The position numbers and the translations under genes are program-made. A DNA stretch of 44,099 bases from Polyangiaceae bacterium (GTDB lineage: Bacteria; Myxococcota_A; Polyangia; Polyangiales; Polyangiaceae), in contig JADLFU010000169.1 in NCBI GenBank assembly GCA_020849655.1, forward strand, positions 1-44,099. The letters run 5' to 3'. Positions 16,269-23,879 of the stretch are shown here, one piece after another. The notes under the pieces are model-generated. The model did no database searches. It was not told the origin of the DNA and was given only the letters and a program-made list of their open reading frames with translations. How positions within the stretch are numbered: the stretch's first letter is position 1; every line of letters starts with the position of its first letter.

Positions 16269-16691
16269 ATGGCTGCGAAGAAGACTGCGACCAAGACCCC
16301 GGCGAAGACCAAGACGGCGAAGCCGGCTGCGAAGAAGGCGGCGCCGAAGACCGCGAAGAAGGCGGCGCCGAAGAAGGCGGCTGCCGCGAAGAAGCCGGCT
16401 GCCGCGAAGAAGCCGGCCGCCAAGAAGGCGGCGGCGAAGAAGCCGGCCGCCAAGAAGGCCGAGAAGAAGCCCGCCAAGCCTGGCCCCAAGAAGGCCGGCG
16501 GGCGCTCCAAGAAGGAGCCGCCGGCTGGCGTGCCGACCATCCTCGGTGGCGTCCCCCCGCACGTGGGCGACGAGTCCGAGTTAGAGCGGAGACAGTGGCG
16601 GACGGCCGGACCTCGAGAGGGGCCCGGCCGTTTGCTTTTTGTGGTTCGACGCCCTCGAGCGTCCCATCGCGGGCGGAGGCCGCGGCGCTAG
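16269..16691 (+). CDS. histone H1-like Lys/Ala/Pro-rich DNA-binding protein
   Basis: Strongly basic low-complexity protein built from AAKK, KKPAA and KKAAPK units over residues 3-85, like the C-terminal tail of eukaryotic H1, chlamydial HctB and AlgP. It probably binds DNA without sequence specificity and affects nucleoid structure or expression. The ATG at 16269 follows AGGAGGAG. A repeat-free end (PTILGGVPP) follows the basic part. The frame then runs on through a terminator hairpin to 16691, overlapping the next gene by 4 bp. The true stop may be the TAG at 16582, reachable if C6 at 16553-16558 is one base shorter. Confidence 0.75.
   Translation: MAAKKTATKTPAKTKTAKPAAKKAAPKTAKKAAPKKAAAAKKPAAAKKPAAKKAAAKKPAAKKAEKKPAKPGPKKAGGRSKKEPPAGVPTILGGVPPHVGDESELERRQWRTAGPREGPGRLLFVVRRPRASHRGRRPRR
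16602..16640 (+). terminator. rho-independent terminator of the H1-like gene
   Basis: A perfect 8-bp stem ACGGCCGG/CCGGCCGT (16602-16609 with 16624-16631) is followed by TTGCTTTTTG. It lies inside the annotated end of the H1-like frame, which argues that frame is too long. Confidence 0.75.
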
Positions 16692-19600
16692 CGGCCGATG
16701 ACGACGCGCTCGCCGAGCGCGCGGTCGACCGCCTCGCAGAACCGCTTGAACTCCGGGTACTCGGCCACGGAGACGCGGGTCTTGTCGATCTTGAGGCGAG
16801 AGCGGGCGACGATCTTCCCCGGCTGGCGATCGACGGTGATCTCGAGCTTGCCGAACGGGCTCTCGACGCGCCTCGACTCGGGCGCGTGGGTCACCTTCGC
16901 CTGCGCGGGGAGCTTGATCGTCCAGGTGTCGTCGAGCGTGTGCGCGAACGCGATGCGCACCGGGTGGTGCCGCGTGGAGAGCGACGCGTAGCGCTCGACG
17001 AGGCCCGTGGACGGCGCGGCGACGAACGACAGCTCGCCCTCGGCGCGCCGCGCGAGGCCGAGCGCCTTCGCCTGCACGCGGATCTTCACGGGCGACTCGA
17101 CGTCCTCGAGATCGCTGACGTCCACGCCGCGCTCGGCGACGGAGAGGCCGCCGAAGGCGGGGCCGAAATCCTCGACGATGCGGCCCTTCTGCGTGGCCTT
17201 CGCGTGGAACCGCTGCCGGAACTCGGCCGCGATCGCGCCCGTCGCCTCGACGCGGAGATCGAGCGCGGCCGGGCCGGCGCCGTCTGGCACCGTGACCTCG
17301 ACCTCGCGCGTGCGCGCGGTCGCGTCGCTCGGCGGATCGGGGACGCGCACGAGCCTCGAGCCGCTCGGCGTCACGATGAGCGCGGGCTGCCCCCGCACGA
17401 ACGCCGGCAGCTCGCGCGAGCCCGTGTACTCCGCGGTGCCGTCGAGGAACAGATCGAGCTTCGGCACGTACGCGATCGCGTGATCGAAGAGCGCGTACGA
17501 CGGCGGCTCCGTCGCCGCGTCGCCGCGGAGCGCGCTGCGCACGAGCACGAGGTGCGCCTCGATGCCCAGCTCCCGCAGCATCGTCACGATGACCGTCGCC
17601 TTGTCCTTGCAGTCGCCCCAGCCGCGCGAGAGCGTGAGCGCGCACCTGCGCGGGCGGAACCCCTCGATGCCGAATTCGAGCGCGACGTAGCGCGTGCGCT
17701 GCACCACGAACGCGTAGACCGCGCGGACCTTCGCCTCGTCGGTCGTGAGGCCCTTCGTGAGCTCGGCGACCTTCTTGCGGACCTCGTCGTCGGCGTCGAG
17801 CTGGTCCTTCGCGAGGCCCCAGTACCACTTGCCGACCTCGTCCCACGTCGAGAACGACGACGCGCTCACGGTGGGCACGACCTCGGCGAGCGGCGGCATC
17901 GCGGGCTCCTGGGCGATGGGCGCGAGGCGCTCGCCCCGCACGCGCCACGCGTGGAACCCGTCGTCGTCGCGCTCGTCGACCACGAAGCCCGCGGCCGGCG
18001 CGCGCACGGAGAGCTTCTTCTCCTTCGGCGCGAGCAGCACGTACTCGAGGCTGCGCACCGGCTCGAGCGCGCCGAGCGCGGCCGTCTCCGAGAAGCTCTC
18101 GCCGAACTCGTTGCGCGGCGTGATCTCCTCGACGCGGTAGCGCACCTCGACGAGATCGCCCGCGGACAGGCGCGGCAGCTGCACGTAGAAGGTGCGCTGC
18201 GACGTGTACATCGCGATGGCCGGGTTGTCGGCGGGGCCGTCGCCCGTCTCGACCGACTCGTCGACCTTGCCGTTCGCGCGGAACACGCGCGCGGCGCGCA
18301 GATCGACCACCTCGCGCCCGGCCTGGTACGGGAACGCGAACTGACGCGCCGCTGCCGCGGCCTCCTCGGTGAGCGGCTGGAACGCGACCTGGTGGAAGCG
18401 GCTCGCGAGGCCGTTCTGGAAGACCGTCGTCACGTGCAGATCGCGCAGCGAGCGCCGCGGCACGCCGGGCGGCGGGGCCTCCTTCGCGAGCTCGCGCAGC
18501 TTGACGTCGTCCCAGGCGTAGGCCTCGTCCTTTCGCACCTTCGGGGGCTGCTGCCGCTCGAGGTACTCGCGGACGTCCTTCGCCTGCGGGCGCAGCACGA
18601 GCAGCCTGCGCAACAGCGCGATCTGCCGCTCCTGCCGGCCCGCCTCGCCCTGCAGATCGGCGAGCGCGCGCAGGGCGTCGACGTCGTCGGGCGCGACGTC
18701 CAGGCGCCGCTCGTACAGCGCGACCGCGCGCCCCTCCTCGCCCACGGCGCGGAGCGCGCGGGCGGCGGCGTCGACGCTGGGGAACGCGTCTGGATCGAGC
18801 GCGAGCACGCGGTCGGCCGCCCGGAGCGCTGCGGGCTTGTCGCGCCGCGCGACGGCGTCCTCGAGCTGTCCCCGGTGCCACGCGACGTCGTCGGCCCTCA
18901 GCGACGCGTACCGTCGCTCGATCTCCTCGGCGTCCGTCTGCCGCCCGACCCCGCGGTACTGCGCCGCGAGCGCGCGCAGCAGCGACAGCGCCGTCGGCGC
19001 GCGGCGCACGCCCTCCTCGAGCGCCGCGAGCGCGCTGTGCTTGAGCCCGGCCTCCGAGTACAGCTCCGCGCGGCCGAGCACCGCGGCGACGTGCGACGGA
19101 TCCTTCGCGAGGAGTCGATCGAAGTAGGGCGTCGCGTCCCGAAAATTCGCGCCCCCGCGCGCGTGCAGCGCCTCGGAGAGCAGCACCGCCGAGTCGTCCT
19201 CCGCCGGCGCGAGCCCGGCGCGGGCGCGGGCGATCCACGCGGCGCGCGCGTTGCGGTCTTCGGCGAGATCGCCCGCGAGCAGCAGCCGCTCGGTCGTCGG
19301 CGCGAGGCCCGCGGCGCGGGCCGCCAGATCGCGCGCGAGGTGCCGGCCGCGCTCGTCGCCCCCTGTGAGCGCGAGGTACCGCGCCATCGCCTCCAGCTCG
19401 TCGGCGCTCGCCTTCTTGTCAGTCGTGAGCGCGGCGAGGCGCGCGAGGGCACCCCCGGTCGCCGCCGGCGCGCCCGCGGCCACCGCCTTGTCGGTCGCGC
19501 CCTTCGCGTAGGGATCGCCCTTCGAGACGACCTTCACGCCCTTCGGGGCCTCGGCCTTGGCGCGCCTCGGGCGGGCGTTCTTCGAGGCGGCCTCGGCGTT

Positions 19601-20452
19601 CGCGAGATCGTGCGACGCCTCGAGGTCGTCGCTGGGGGCGCCGTCGGGGCCGGCGAGCCGCGCTTGCAGGACGGGGCCCTCCTCGTCGCCGCAGACCTTC
19701 ACGGTGAGGCGGTTCCAGCCGGGCCGCACGTCGACCTTCGCCGCCCATCGATCGGCCTCCACGCTGCGGTAGGCCGGGTCGGCGAGCACCTCCTCCGCGT
19801 TGAAGAACGCGCGGAACGCGCCGCTCGCGCCGACCCAGAGCGTGGCGGAGCTCGTCTTGCCGGAGCGCGAGCGCACGAACGTCGTCGCGTCCGCGCAGAC
19901 CTTCTCGGACGGCCGCACCACGTTGCCGAGATCGAGCCAGCCGAAGCTCGCGAGCTCCGCCGGGATCTTTCGCCACGCGACGGGGCGCTCCTTGCCCTCG
20001 TACGCCTTGCCCACGACGAGCGGCTGCGCGAGGTCGTCCTCCGGGCCGAACGCGGTGTGGAGCGAGCCCTTCTCCTCGTTGTCGAAGGGGCCGACCGCGA
20101 GCCAGCGTCCGACGTAGCCGAGCGCGGCGAGGCGCCGCTTCGCGCCGTCGAGGTCGCCTCGCCGCCGTCGCGCGTACGCGTGGAGCATCCCGGCGTACGC
20201 GCGGAGCGGGGGCTCGAGGGCCGCGTCGCGCTCGAGCGACGCGAGCGCCGCCTCGATCTGGGAAGGATCGGCCTCCTCCCAGCGTCGCCAGAGCCTGCGG
20301 AGCGCCGAGTACGCTGCGACGCCTTTGGAGGTGCGCGCGGCCTCGGCGAAGCGCGCGACGCCCGCGTCGACGGCAGCGGGGGCCTCGGCGTGCGCGGAGA
20401 GGCCGGCGGTCGACGCGACGACGAGGGCTCCGGGCCAGAGGCGGCTTCTCAC
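16688..20452 (-). CDS. large TPR / DUF3857 / transglutaminase-like envelope protein
   Basis: Protein of 1254 aa. The GTG at 20452 was chosen because it opens a signal peptide (VRSRLWPGALVVASTAGLSAHAE); longer versions invade the divergent gene. Residues of about 30-600 include TPR-like helices and a GPFDN-containing beta region. The second half starts with a DUF3857-type beta domain (about 680-860) followed by a transglutaminase-like domain with a complete triad: C948 in GWGDCKDK, H991 in FDHAIAY and D1004 in FLDGTAEY. A final beta-rich DUF3858-type part closes it. DUF3857-transglutaminase proteins are exported in many Gram-negatives and their function is poorly known. It is divergent from the first SUMF1-like gene. 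Confidence 0.85.
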   Translation of the reverse strand: MRSRLWPGALVVASTAGLSAHAEAPAAVDAGVARFAEAARTSKGVAAYSALRRLWRRWEEADPSQIEAALASLERDAALEPPLRAYAGMLHAYARRRRGDLDGAKRRLAALGYVGRWLAVGPFDNEEKGSLHTAFGPEDDLAQPLVVGKAYEGKERPVAWRKIPAELASFGWLDLGNVVRPSEKVCADATTFVRSRSGKTSSATLWVGASGAFRAFFNAEEVLADPAYRSVEADRWAAKVDVRPGWNRLTVKVCGDEEGPVLQARLAGPDGAPSDDLEASHDLANAEAASKNARPRRAKAEAPKGVKVVSKGDPYAKGATDKAVAAGAPAATGGALARLAALTTDKKASADELEAMARYLALTGGDERGRHLARDLAARAAGLAPTTERLLLAGDLAEDRNARAAWIARARAGLAPAEDDSAVLLSEALHARGGANFRDATPYFDRLLAKDPSHVAAVLGRAELYSEAGLKHSALAALEEGVRRAPTALSLLRALAAQYRGVGRQTDAEEIERRYASLRADDVAWHRGQLEDAVARRDKPAALRAADRVLALDPDAFPSVDAAARALRAVGEEGRAVALYERRLDVAPDDVDALRALADLQGEAGRQERQIALLRRLLVLRPQAKDVREYLERQQPPKVRKDEAYAWDDVKLRELAKEAPPPGVPRRSLRDLHVTTVFQNGLASRFHQVAFQPLTEEAAAAARQFAFPYQAGREVVDLRAARVFRANGKVDESVETGDGPADNPAIAMYTSQRTFYVQLPRLSAGDLVEVRYRVEEITPRNEFGESFSETAALGALEPVRSLEYVLLAPKEKKLSVRAPAAGFVVDERDDDGFHAWRVRGERLAPIAQEPAMPPLAEVVPTVSASSFSTWDEVGKWYWGLAKDQLDADDEVRKKVAELTKGLTTDEAKVRAVYAFVVQRTRYVALEFGIEGFRPRRCALTLSRGWGDCKDKATVIVTMLRELGIEAHLVLVRSALRGDAATEPPSYALFDHAIAYVPKLDLFLDGTAEYTGSRELPAFVRGQPALIVTPSGSRLVRVPDPPSDATARTREVEVTVPDGAGPAALDLRVEATGAIAAEFRQRFHAKATQKGRIVEDFGPAFGGLSVAERGVDVSDLEDVESPVKIRVQAKALGLARRAEGELSFVAAPSTGLVERYASLSTRHHPVRIAFAHTLDDTWTIKLPAQAKVTHAPESRRVESPFGKLEITVDRQPGKIVARSRLKIDKTRVSVAEYPEFKRFCEAVDRALGERVVIGR

Positions 20453-20549
20453 GGCGCGGGCATCGTACGCGCGACCCCGCAGGTCAAGCGCCGGGATCTG
20501 GGCCGCGCGCCGGCCGCGTGGGTAGGGTGGGGGTTCGCCCCCGATATCC

Positions 20550-21476
20550 ATGTTCAATCCGACGCGCGCTCGAACGCTGGTGGTGCTGACGCCGCTCCTG
20601 TGGGCCGGAGGAGGGTGCGACGCGGAGCCGCGGCGCGCGCGCGATCCGTTCGGGCTGACGCCCGCGAGGCCGAGGCCGGGGCCGATGTCGCACCCGCGCC
20701 TCTTGCCGCACGATCCGCCGATGTCGACGCCGGGCACGCGCGTGTCGCTCCCGCCCCCGAGCGCGACCGCGAGCGCCGCGCCGCCCGAGCCCGCGCCGCA
20801 CGAGGAGGACGTCGATCCGGAGTGCCCGCCCGAGATGGTGCTCGTGCACGGCGACTACTGCCCCGACGTGCGGCAGGACTGCCTGCGGTGGCTCGACGCG
20901 GACACGCCGCCCTTCCCCCGCACGCGGTGCGCCGAGTTCGCGAGGCCGAGCCGCTGCGTGAGCGAGCACCGCCGCCACATGCGGTTCTGCATCGACAAGT
21001 GGGAGGCGGCGAAGGAGCCCGGCGACGTGCCGCTCTCCGACGTGTCGTGGACGCTCGCGAAGGCGCACTGCGAGGCCGCGGGCAAGCGCCTGTGCGAGGA
21101 GGCGGAGTGGGTCTTCGCGTGCGAGGGCGAGCACATGTTCCCGTACCCGACGGGGTTCGACCGGCCGACGGGCGGGGTGTGCAACTTCGATCGCACCGAT
21201 CTCGTGCTGAAGGGCAAGATGAAGGACAACCGCCACGCGGGGCGCGACCACGCCGAGTGCGTGAGCCCGTTCGGCGTCGTCAACCAGGTAGGCAACGTCG
21301 ACGAGTGGGCGGTGCGCGACGGGCCCACCCACCAGGCGCCGTGGCGCGCGGCGCTGAAGGGAGGCTGGTGGCTGGCGGGTCGCAACCGCTGCCGGCCCGC
21401 GACCACGGGCCACGACGAGAACTACCACGACACTCAGACGGGGTTTCGGTGCTGTCGGGACGGCGACGAGGAGTGA
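20550..21476 (+). CDS. SUMF1/FGE-sulfatase-domain lipoprotein (first copy)
   Basis: Predicted lipoprotein of 308 aa with signal peptide and Cys23 (AGGGC). A Pro-rich linker is followed by an FGE-sulfatase (C-type-lectin-like) domain from about residue 90: MVLVHGDYC, FCIDKWEA, AGKRLCEEAEWVFAC, FGVVNQVGNVDEW, LKGGWWLAGRNRC and the terminal TGFRCC. True formylglycine-generating enzymes oxidise a sulfatase cysteine. This branch has extra disulfide cysteines and no sulfatase neighbour, so it may be a binding domain rather than an enzyme. The second copy lies at 30924-32030. Confidence 0.8.
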   Translation: MFNPTRARTLVVLTPLLWAGGGCDAEPRRARDPFGLTPARPRPGPMSHPRLLPHDPPMSTPGTRVSLPPPSATASAAPPEPAPHEEDVDPECPPEMVLVHGDYCPDVRQDCLRWLDADTPPFPRTRCAEFARPSRCVSEHRRHMRFCIDKWEAAKEPGDVPLSDVSWTLAKAHCEAAGKRLCEEAEWVFACEGEHMFPYPTGFDRPTGGVCNFDRTDLVLKGKMKDNRHAGRDHAECVSPFGVVNQVGNVDEWAVRDGPTHQAPWRAALKGGWWLAGRNRCRPATTGHDENYHDTQTGFRCCRDGDEE

Positions 21477-21514
21477 GCGCTTGCGCGCGTTGCACAGGCC
21501 CTTAGCTTCGAGGG

Positions 21515-21961
21515 ATGTCGTCGAGGTACCACCACACGCAACCCGGCTGGGTCATCCTGGGGTCGACGGTGCCGCCGGCGCTCATCACCCTCGCGGTGGG
21601 CACCGTCCCCGAGATCCCCACGTGGCCGACCGGGCTCATCCTGCTCGTCGCGGCGGCGCTGTTCGCGTCGCTGACGGTCGACGTCGCGGACGGCGCGATC
21701 GTCGCGCGGTTCGGCCCTGGGCTCATCCGCCGGCGGGTCGCGCTCCGCGACGTGCGCGAGGCGCGCGTCGTCACGAACCGCTGGTGGTACGGCTGGGGCC
21801 TGCGCCTCATCCGGGGCGGGACGCTGTACAACGTCTCGGGGTTCCACGCGGTCGAGCTCGCGCTCACCGACGGCCGCGTGTGGCGCGTCGGCACGGATGA
21901 GCCCGAGGCGCTGCTCGCCGCGGTGCGCGCGCAGGCTGGCCTCGCCGCCACCGCGGCGTGA
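21515..21961 (+). CDS. two-TM protein with bacterial PH-like domain
   Basis: Hypothetical membrane protein of 148 aa. Two hydrophobic segments (about residues 12-28 and 40-56) are followed by a beta-rich soluble part with FGPGLIRRRVALRDVREAR, VVTNRWWYGWGLRL and GVTDGR/VGTDEPEALLAAV-like turns. That is the pattern of PH-like membrane proteins (bPH2 type). The role is unknown. The ATG at 21515 starts 38 bp after the SUMF1-like gene, so they may form one transcript. Confidence 0.6.
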   Translation: MSSRYHHTQPGWVILGSTVPPALITLAVGTVPEIPTWPTGLILLVAAALFASLTVDVADGAIVARFGPGLIRRRVALRDVREARVVTNRWWYGWGLRLIRGGTLYNVSGFHAVELALTDGRVWRVGTDEPEALLAAVRAQAGLAATAA

Positions 21962-21967
21962 GCGGGC

Positions 21968-22573
21968 TCACAGCGCGCGCGCGACGAGCCGCCGCAGGAC
22001 CAGCGCGGCCAGCGTCATCAGGGCCAGCTTGCGCGCGACGATCCAGGTGCGGCCGAGCTCGGCGCGCGCGGACGCCACGAGGACCACCTCGACGCCGACG
22101 CGCCCTACGAGCATCGGCGCCGCGAGCGCGAGGCCGCCCGTCACGCCCCCGGCGACCGCGAGCGCGAGCGCGCGAGTCCCGTCGCCCACGCCGGCCGCCG
22201 TCACCGCGCGCGCGACGTCGAGCGGGCCACCGAGCAGCAGGAATGACAAGGCGACGAGCAGCGCGAGCGCGGCGTCCCACGAGCGCGGCAGATCGGCGAG
22301 GCGCGTCGTCGCCTCCAGCGCCGTCACCGTCGCCGCGAGCGGCGCGAGCGCGCCGAGCGCCGCCGCCGTGCCCTGGGCGAGCGCGAGCGACAGGGACGGG
22401 CGGAGCAGATCCGCCGCGGGGGCCGCCGCCACGGCGATCGCGCCCGCGAGCGCGAGCCGCGCCGCGTGCGGCAAGGTGCGCAGGCCGACCCACGACGTGA
22501 CGAGCGCGAAGGGGCCGACGCGCGCCACCCACGCCGCGACCGAGAGCGCGTCGAGCGCCGGGGGATCGCTCAC
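21968..22573 (-). CDS. SctT/FliR-like integral membrane protein (orphan)
   Basis: Hydrophobic protein of 201 aa with about six predicted membrane segments. The N-terminal part (WVARVGPFALVTSWVG, then LPHAARLALAGAIAVAAAP) aligns by eye with FliR/SctT, including the R...P..R spacing. The later segments follow the same hydrophobic pattern, ending in a basic tail. FliR/SctT is part of the export gate of flagella and type III secretion. It is shorter than the usual 250-260 aa, and no other export component is in the window. GTG at 22573 overlaps the lipoprotein stop (GTGA). It could instead be an unrelated multi-pass protein. Confidence 0.5.
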   Translation of the reverse strand: MSDPPALDALSVAAWVARVGPFALVTSWVGLRTLPHAARLALAGAIAVAAAPAADLLRPSLSLALAQGTAAALGALAPLAATVTALEATTRLADLPRSWDAALALLVALSFLLLGGPLDVARAVTAAGVGDGTRALALAVAGGVTGGLALAAPMLVGRVGVEVVLVASARAELGRTWIVARKLALMTLAALVLRRLVARAL

Positions 22574-23793
22574 GGCGCGCAGCGCACCCGGCGGAGCTGC
22601 GTCCTGCCGTCGCCGGAGTAGAGCACCCACGCGCCCGTCGCCAGCGCGAGCGCGTCGAGGTGATCGACCCGACCCGCGCGCGCGATCTCCACCTCGTCGA
22701 GCAGCTCGCCCGTCGCGCCGACCCAGGCGTGCACGATCGATCTCGGCGCGTCGGGCGCGCGCGTGACGGGCCGCACGAACACCGCCGCCGGGCGACCGCA
22801 CGTCGAGACGGCCACGACGGGCGCGGGGTCGAGGCCGTTCGGGTAGTCGAGCCACGAGGCGTCGTCTCGCGGGCGCGCGCCGGGCGAGAGCGGGACGCGC
22901 GCGAGGCCGAACTCCGCGCCGTTCTTCGGCCCGGCGACGAGCGCGATGGGCGCGGGCTGCTGCGGCGAGACGGCGAGCTCGAGCAGGCCGTCGGCAGGCG
23001 GCGCGTTCCACGCGACGCTCGGCGCGCCCACCCTCGTCTCCGCCTGCGACAGATCGATCTCGGCGACGTGCACCGGCGCGAGCGCGGTGCGCTGATCGAT
23101 CCACGCGGCGAGCAGCCGCGCGCCGTCCCGCGCGAGCAGGGACAGCGCCGAGGCGCCCGAGTCACCGGAGAGAGCGACGATCGATCGGCCCTCCACCCAG
23201 AGCTTCGCGCGGCGATCGTCGTCGTGACCCGCGCGCCGCGCGACGTACGCGACCGCGAGCGCGCCGCCGACCATCGCCGCCGCGGGCGGGTACTCCTCGG
23301 CGTCCCGGGCGAGCGTCTCGGGCTCGCCGGGCGCGGCGCCGTCGGACGGGAGCCGAGCGCGGACGAGCGCGCCGGCCTCGACCCACACGGCCCAGGACGC
23401 GCCGTCGGATCGCGCGACGGCGGTGCGGCTCCGCGCGAACGCGGCGCCGTCGTCGTCGATCCGGCCCGGCTTGTCGCCGAGCGCGGCGAAGAGGAGCGCG
23501 CCGCCGCGCTTGCGCACGACCACGCCGTCGCGAAACAGCATCGCGCGGGAGCCCGTCGCGACGTCGAAGCCCTTCTTGTCGACCACGAGCTTGAAGCCTC
23601 GCGAGGTCGTCACCGGGCGCGAGGGCGGCGCGCTGACCGCTGGCGCGGCGCTCGCGGGCGGCGTGACCGGGCGCGCGCTCGGGCGGGGCGCGGCGGCGGC
23701 GGAGACCGACGCGCGAGGGGTCGGCGCGGGAGCCGCTCGCGAACCCTTGCCGCACCCGACGCACAAGAGCGACAGCCAGAGCGCGCGGCGCAT
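22570..23793 (-). CDS. lipoprotein with possible beta-propeller
   Basis: Predicted lipoprotein of 407 aa: MRRALWLSLLCVGC puts the lipid Cys at 14. A long Pro/Ala/Ser linker covers residues 20-60. The remainder is beta-rich with recurring short blocks (SWAVWVEAG, ALAVAYVARR, LLAAWIDQR, AAVFVRPVT, AWVLYSGDG), which suggests a propeller of secreted-domain type. Function unknown. It is coupled by a 4-bp overlap to the SctT/FliR-like gene downstream. Confidence 0.7.
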   Translation of the reverse strand: MRRALWLSLLCVGCGKGSRAAPAPTPRASVSAAAAPRPSARPVTPPASAAPAVSAPPSRPVTTSRGFKLVVDKKGFDVATGSRAMLFRDGVVVRKRGGALLFAALGDKPGRIDDDGAAFARSRTAVARSDGASWAVWVEAGALVRARLPSDGAAPGEPETLARDAEEYPPAAAMVGGALAVAYVARRAGHDDDRRAKLWVEGRSIVALSGDSGASALSLLARDGARLLAAWIDQRTALAPVHVAEIDLSQAETRVGAPSVAWNAPPADGLLELAVSPQQPAPIALVAGPKNGAEFGLARVPLSPGARPRDDASWLDYPNGLDPAPVVAVSTCGRPAAVFVRPVTRAPDAPRSIVHAWVGATGELLDEVEIARAGRVDHLDALALATGAWVLYSGDGRTQLRRVRCAP

Positions 23794-23879
23794 CGTCGCG
23801 TCGAGCGTACCCGACCGCGGGGGAGAATGCGCGAGGACGCTTGTCGTGCTGGCTGATCCGTACGAAGCCTCCTGCTCCG

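Noticed and set aside
16595-21505. 1636-residue plus-strand open frame
   Set aside because: It covers the whole transglutaminase-like gene in antisense and has shadow-like Arg/Ala composition. The minus-strand protein has clear catalytic motifs.
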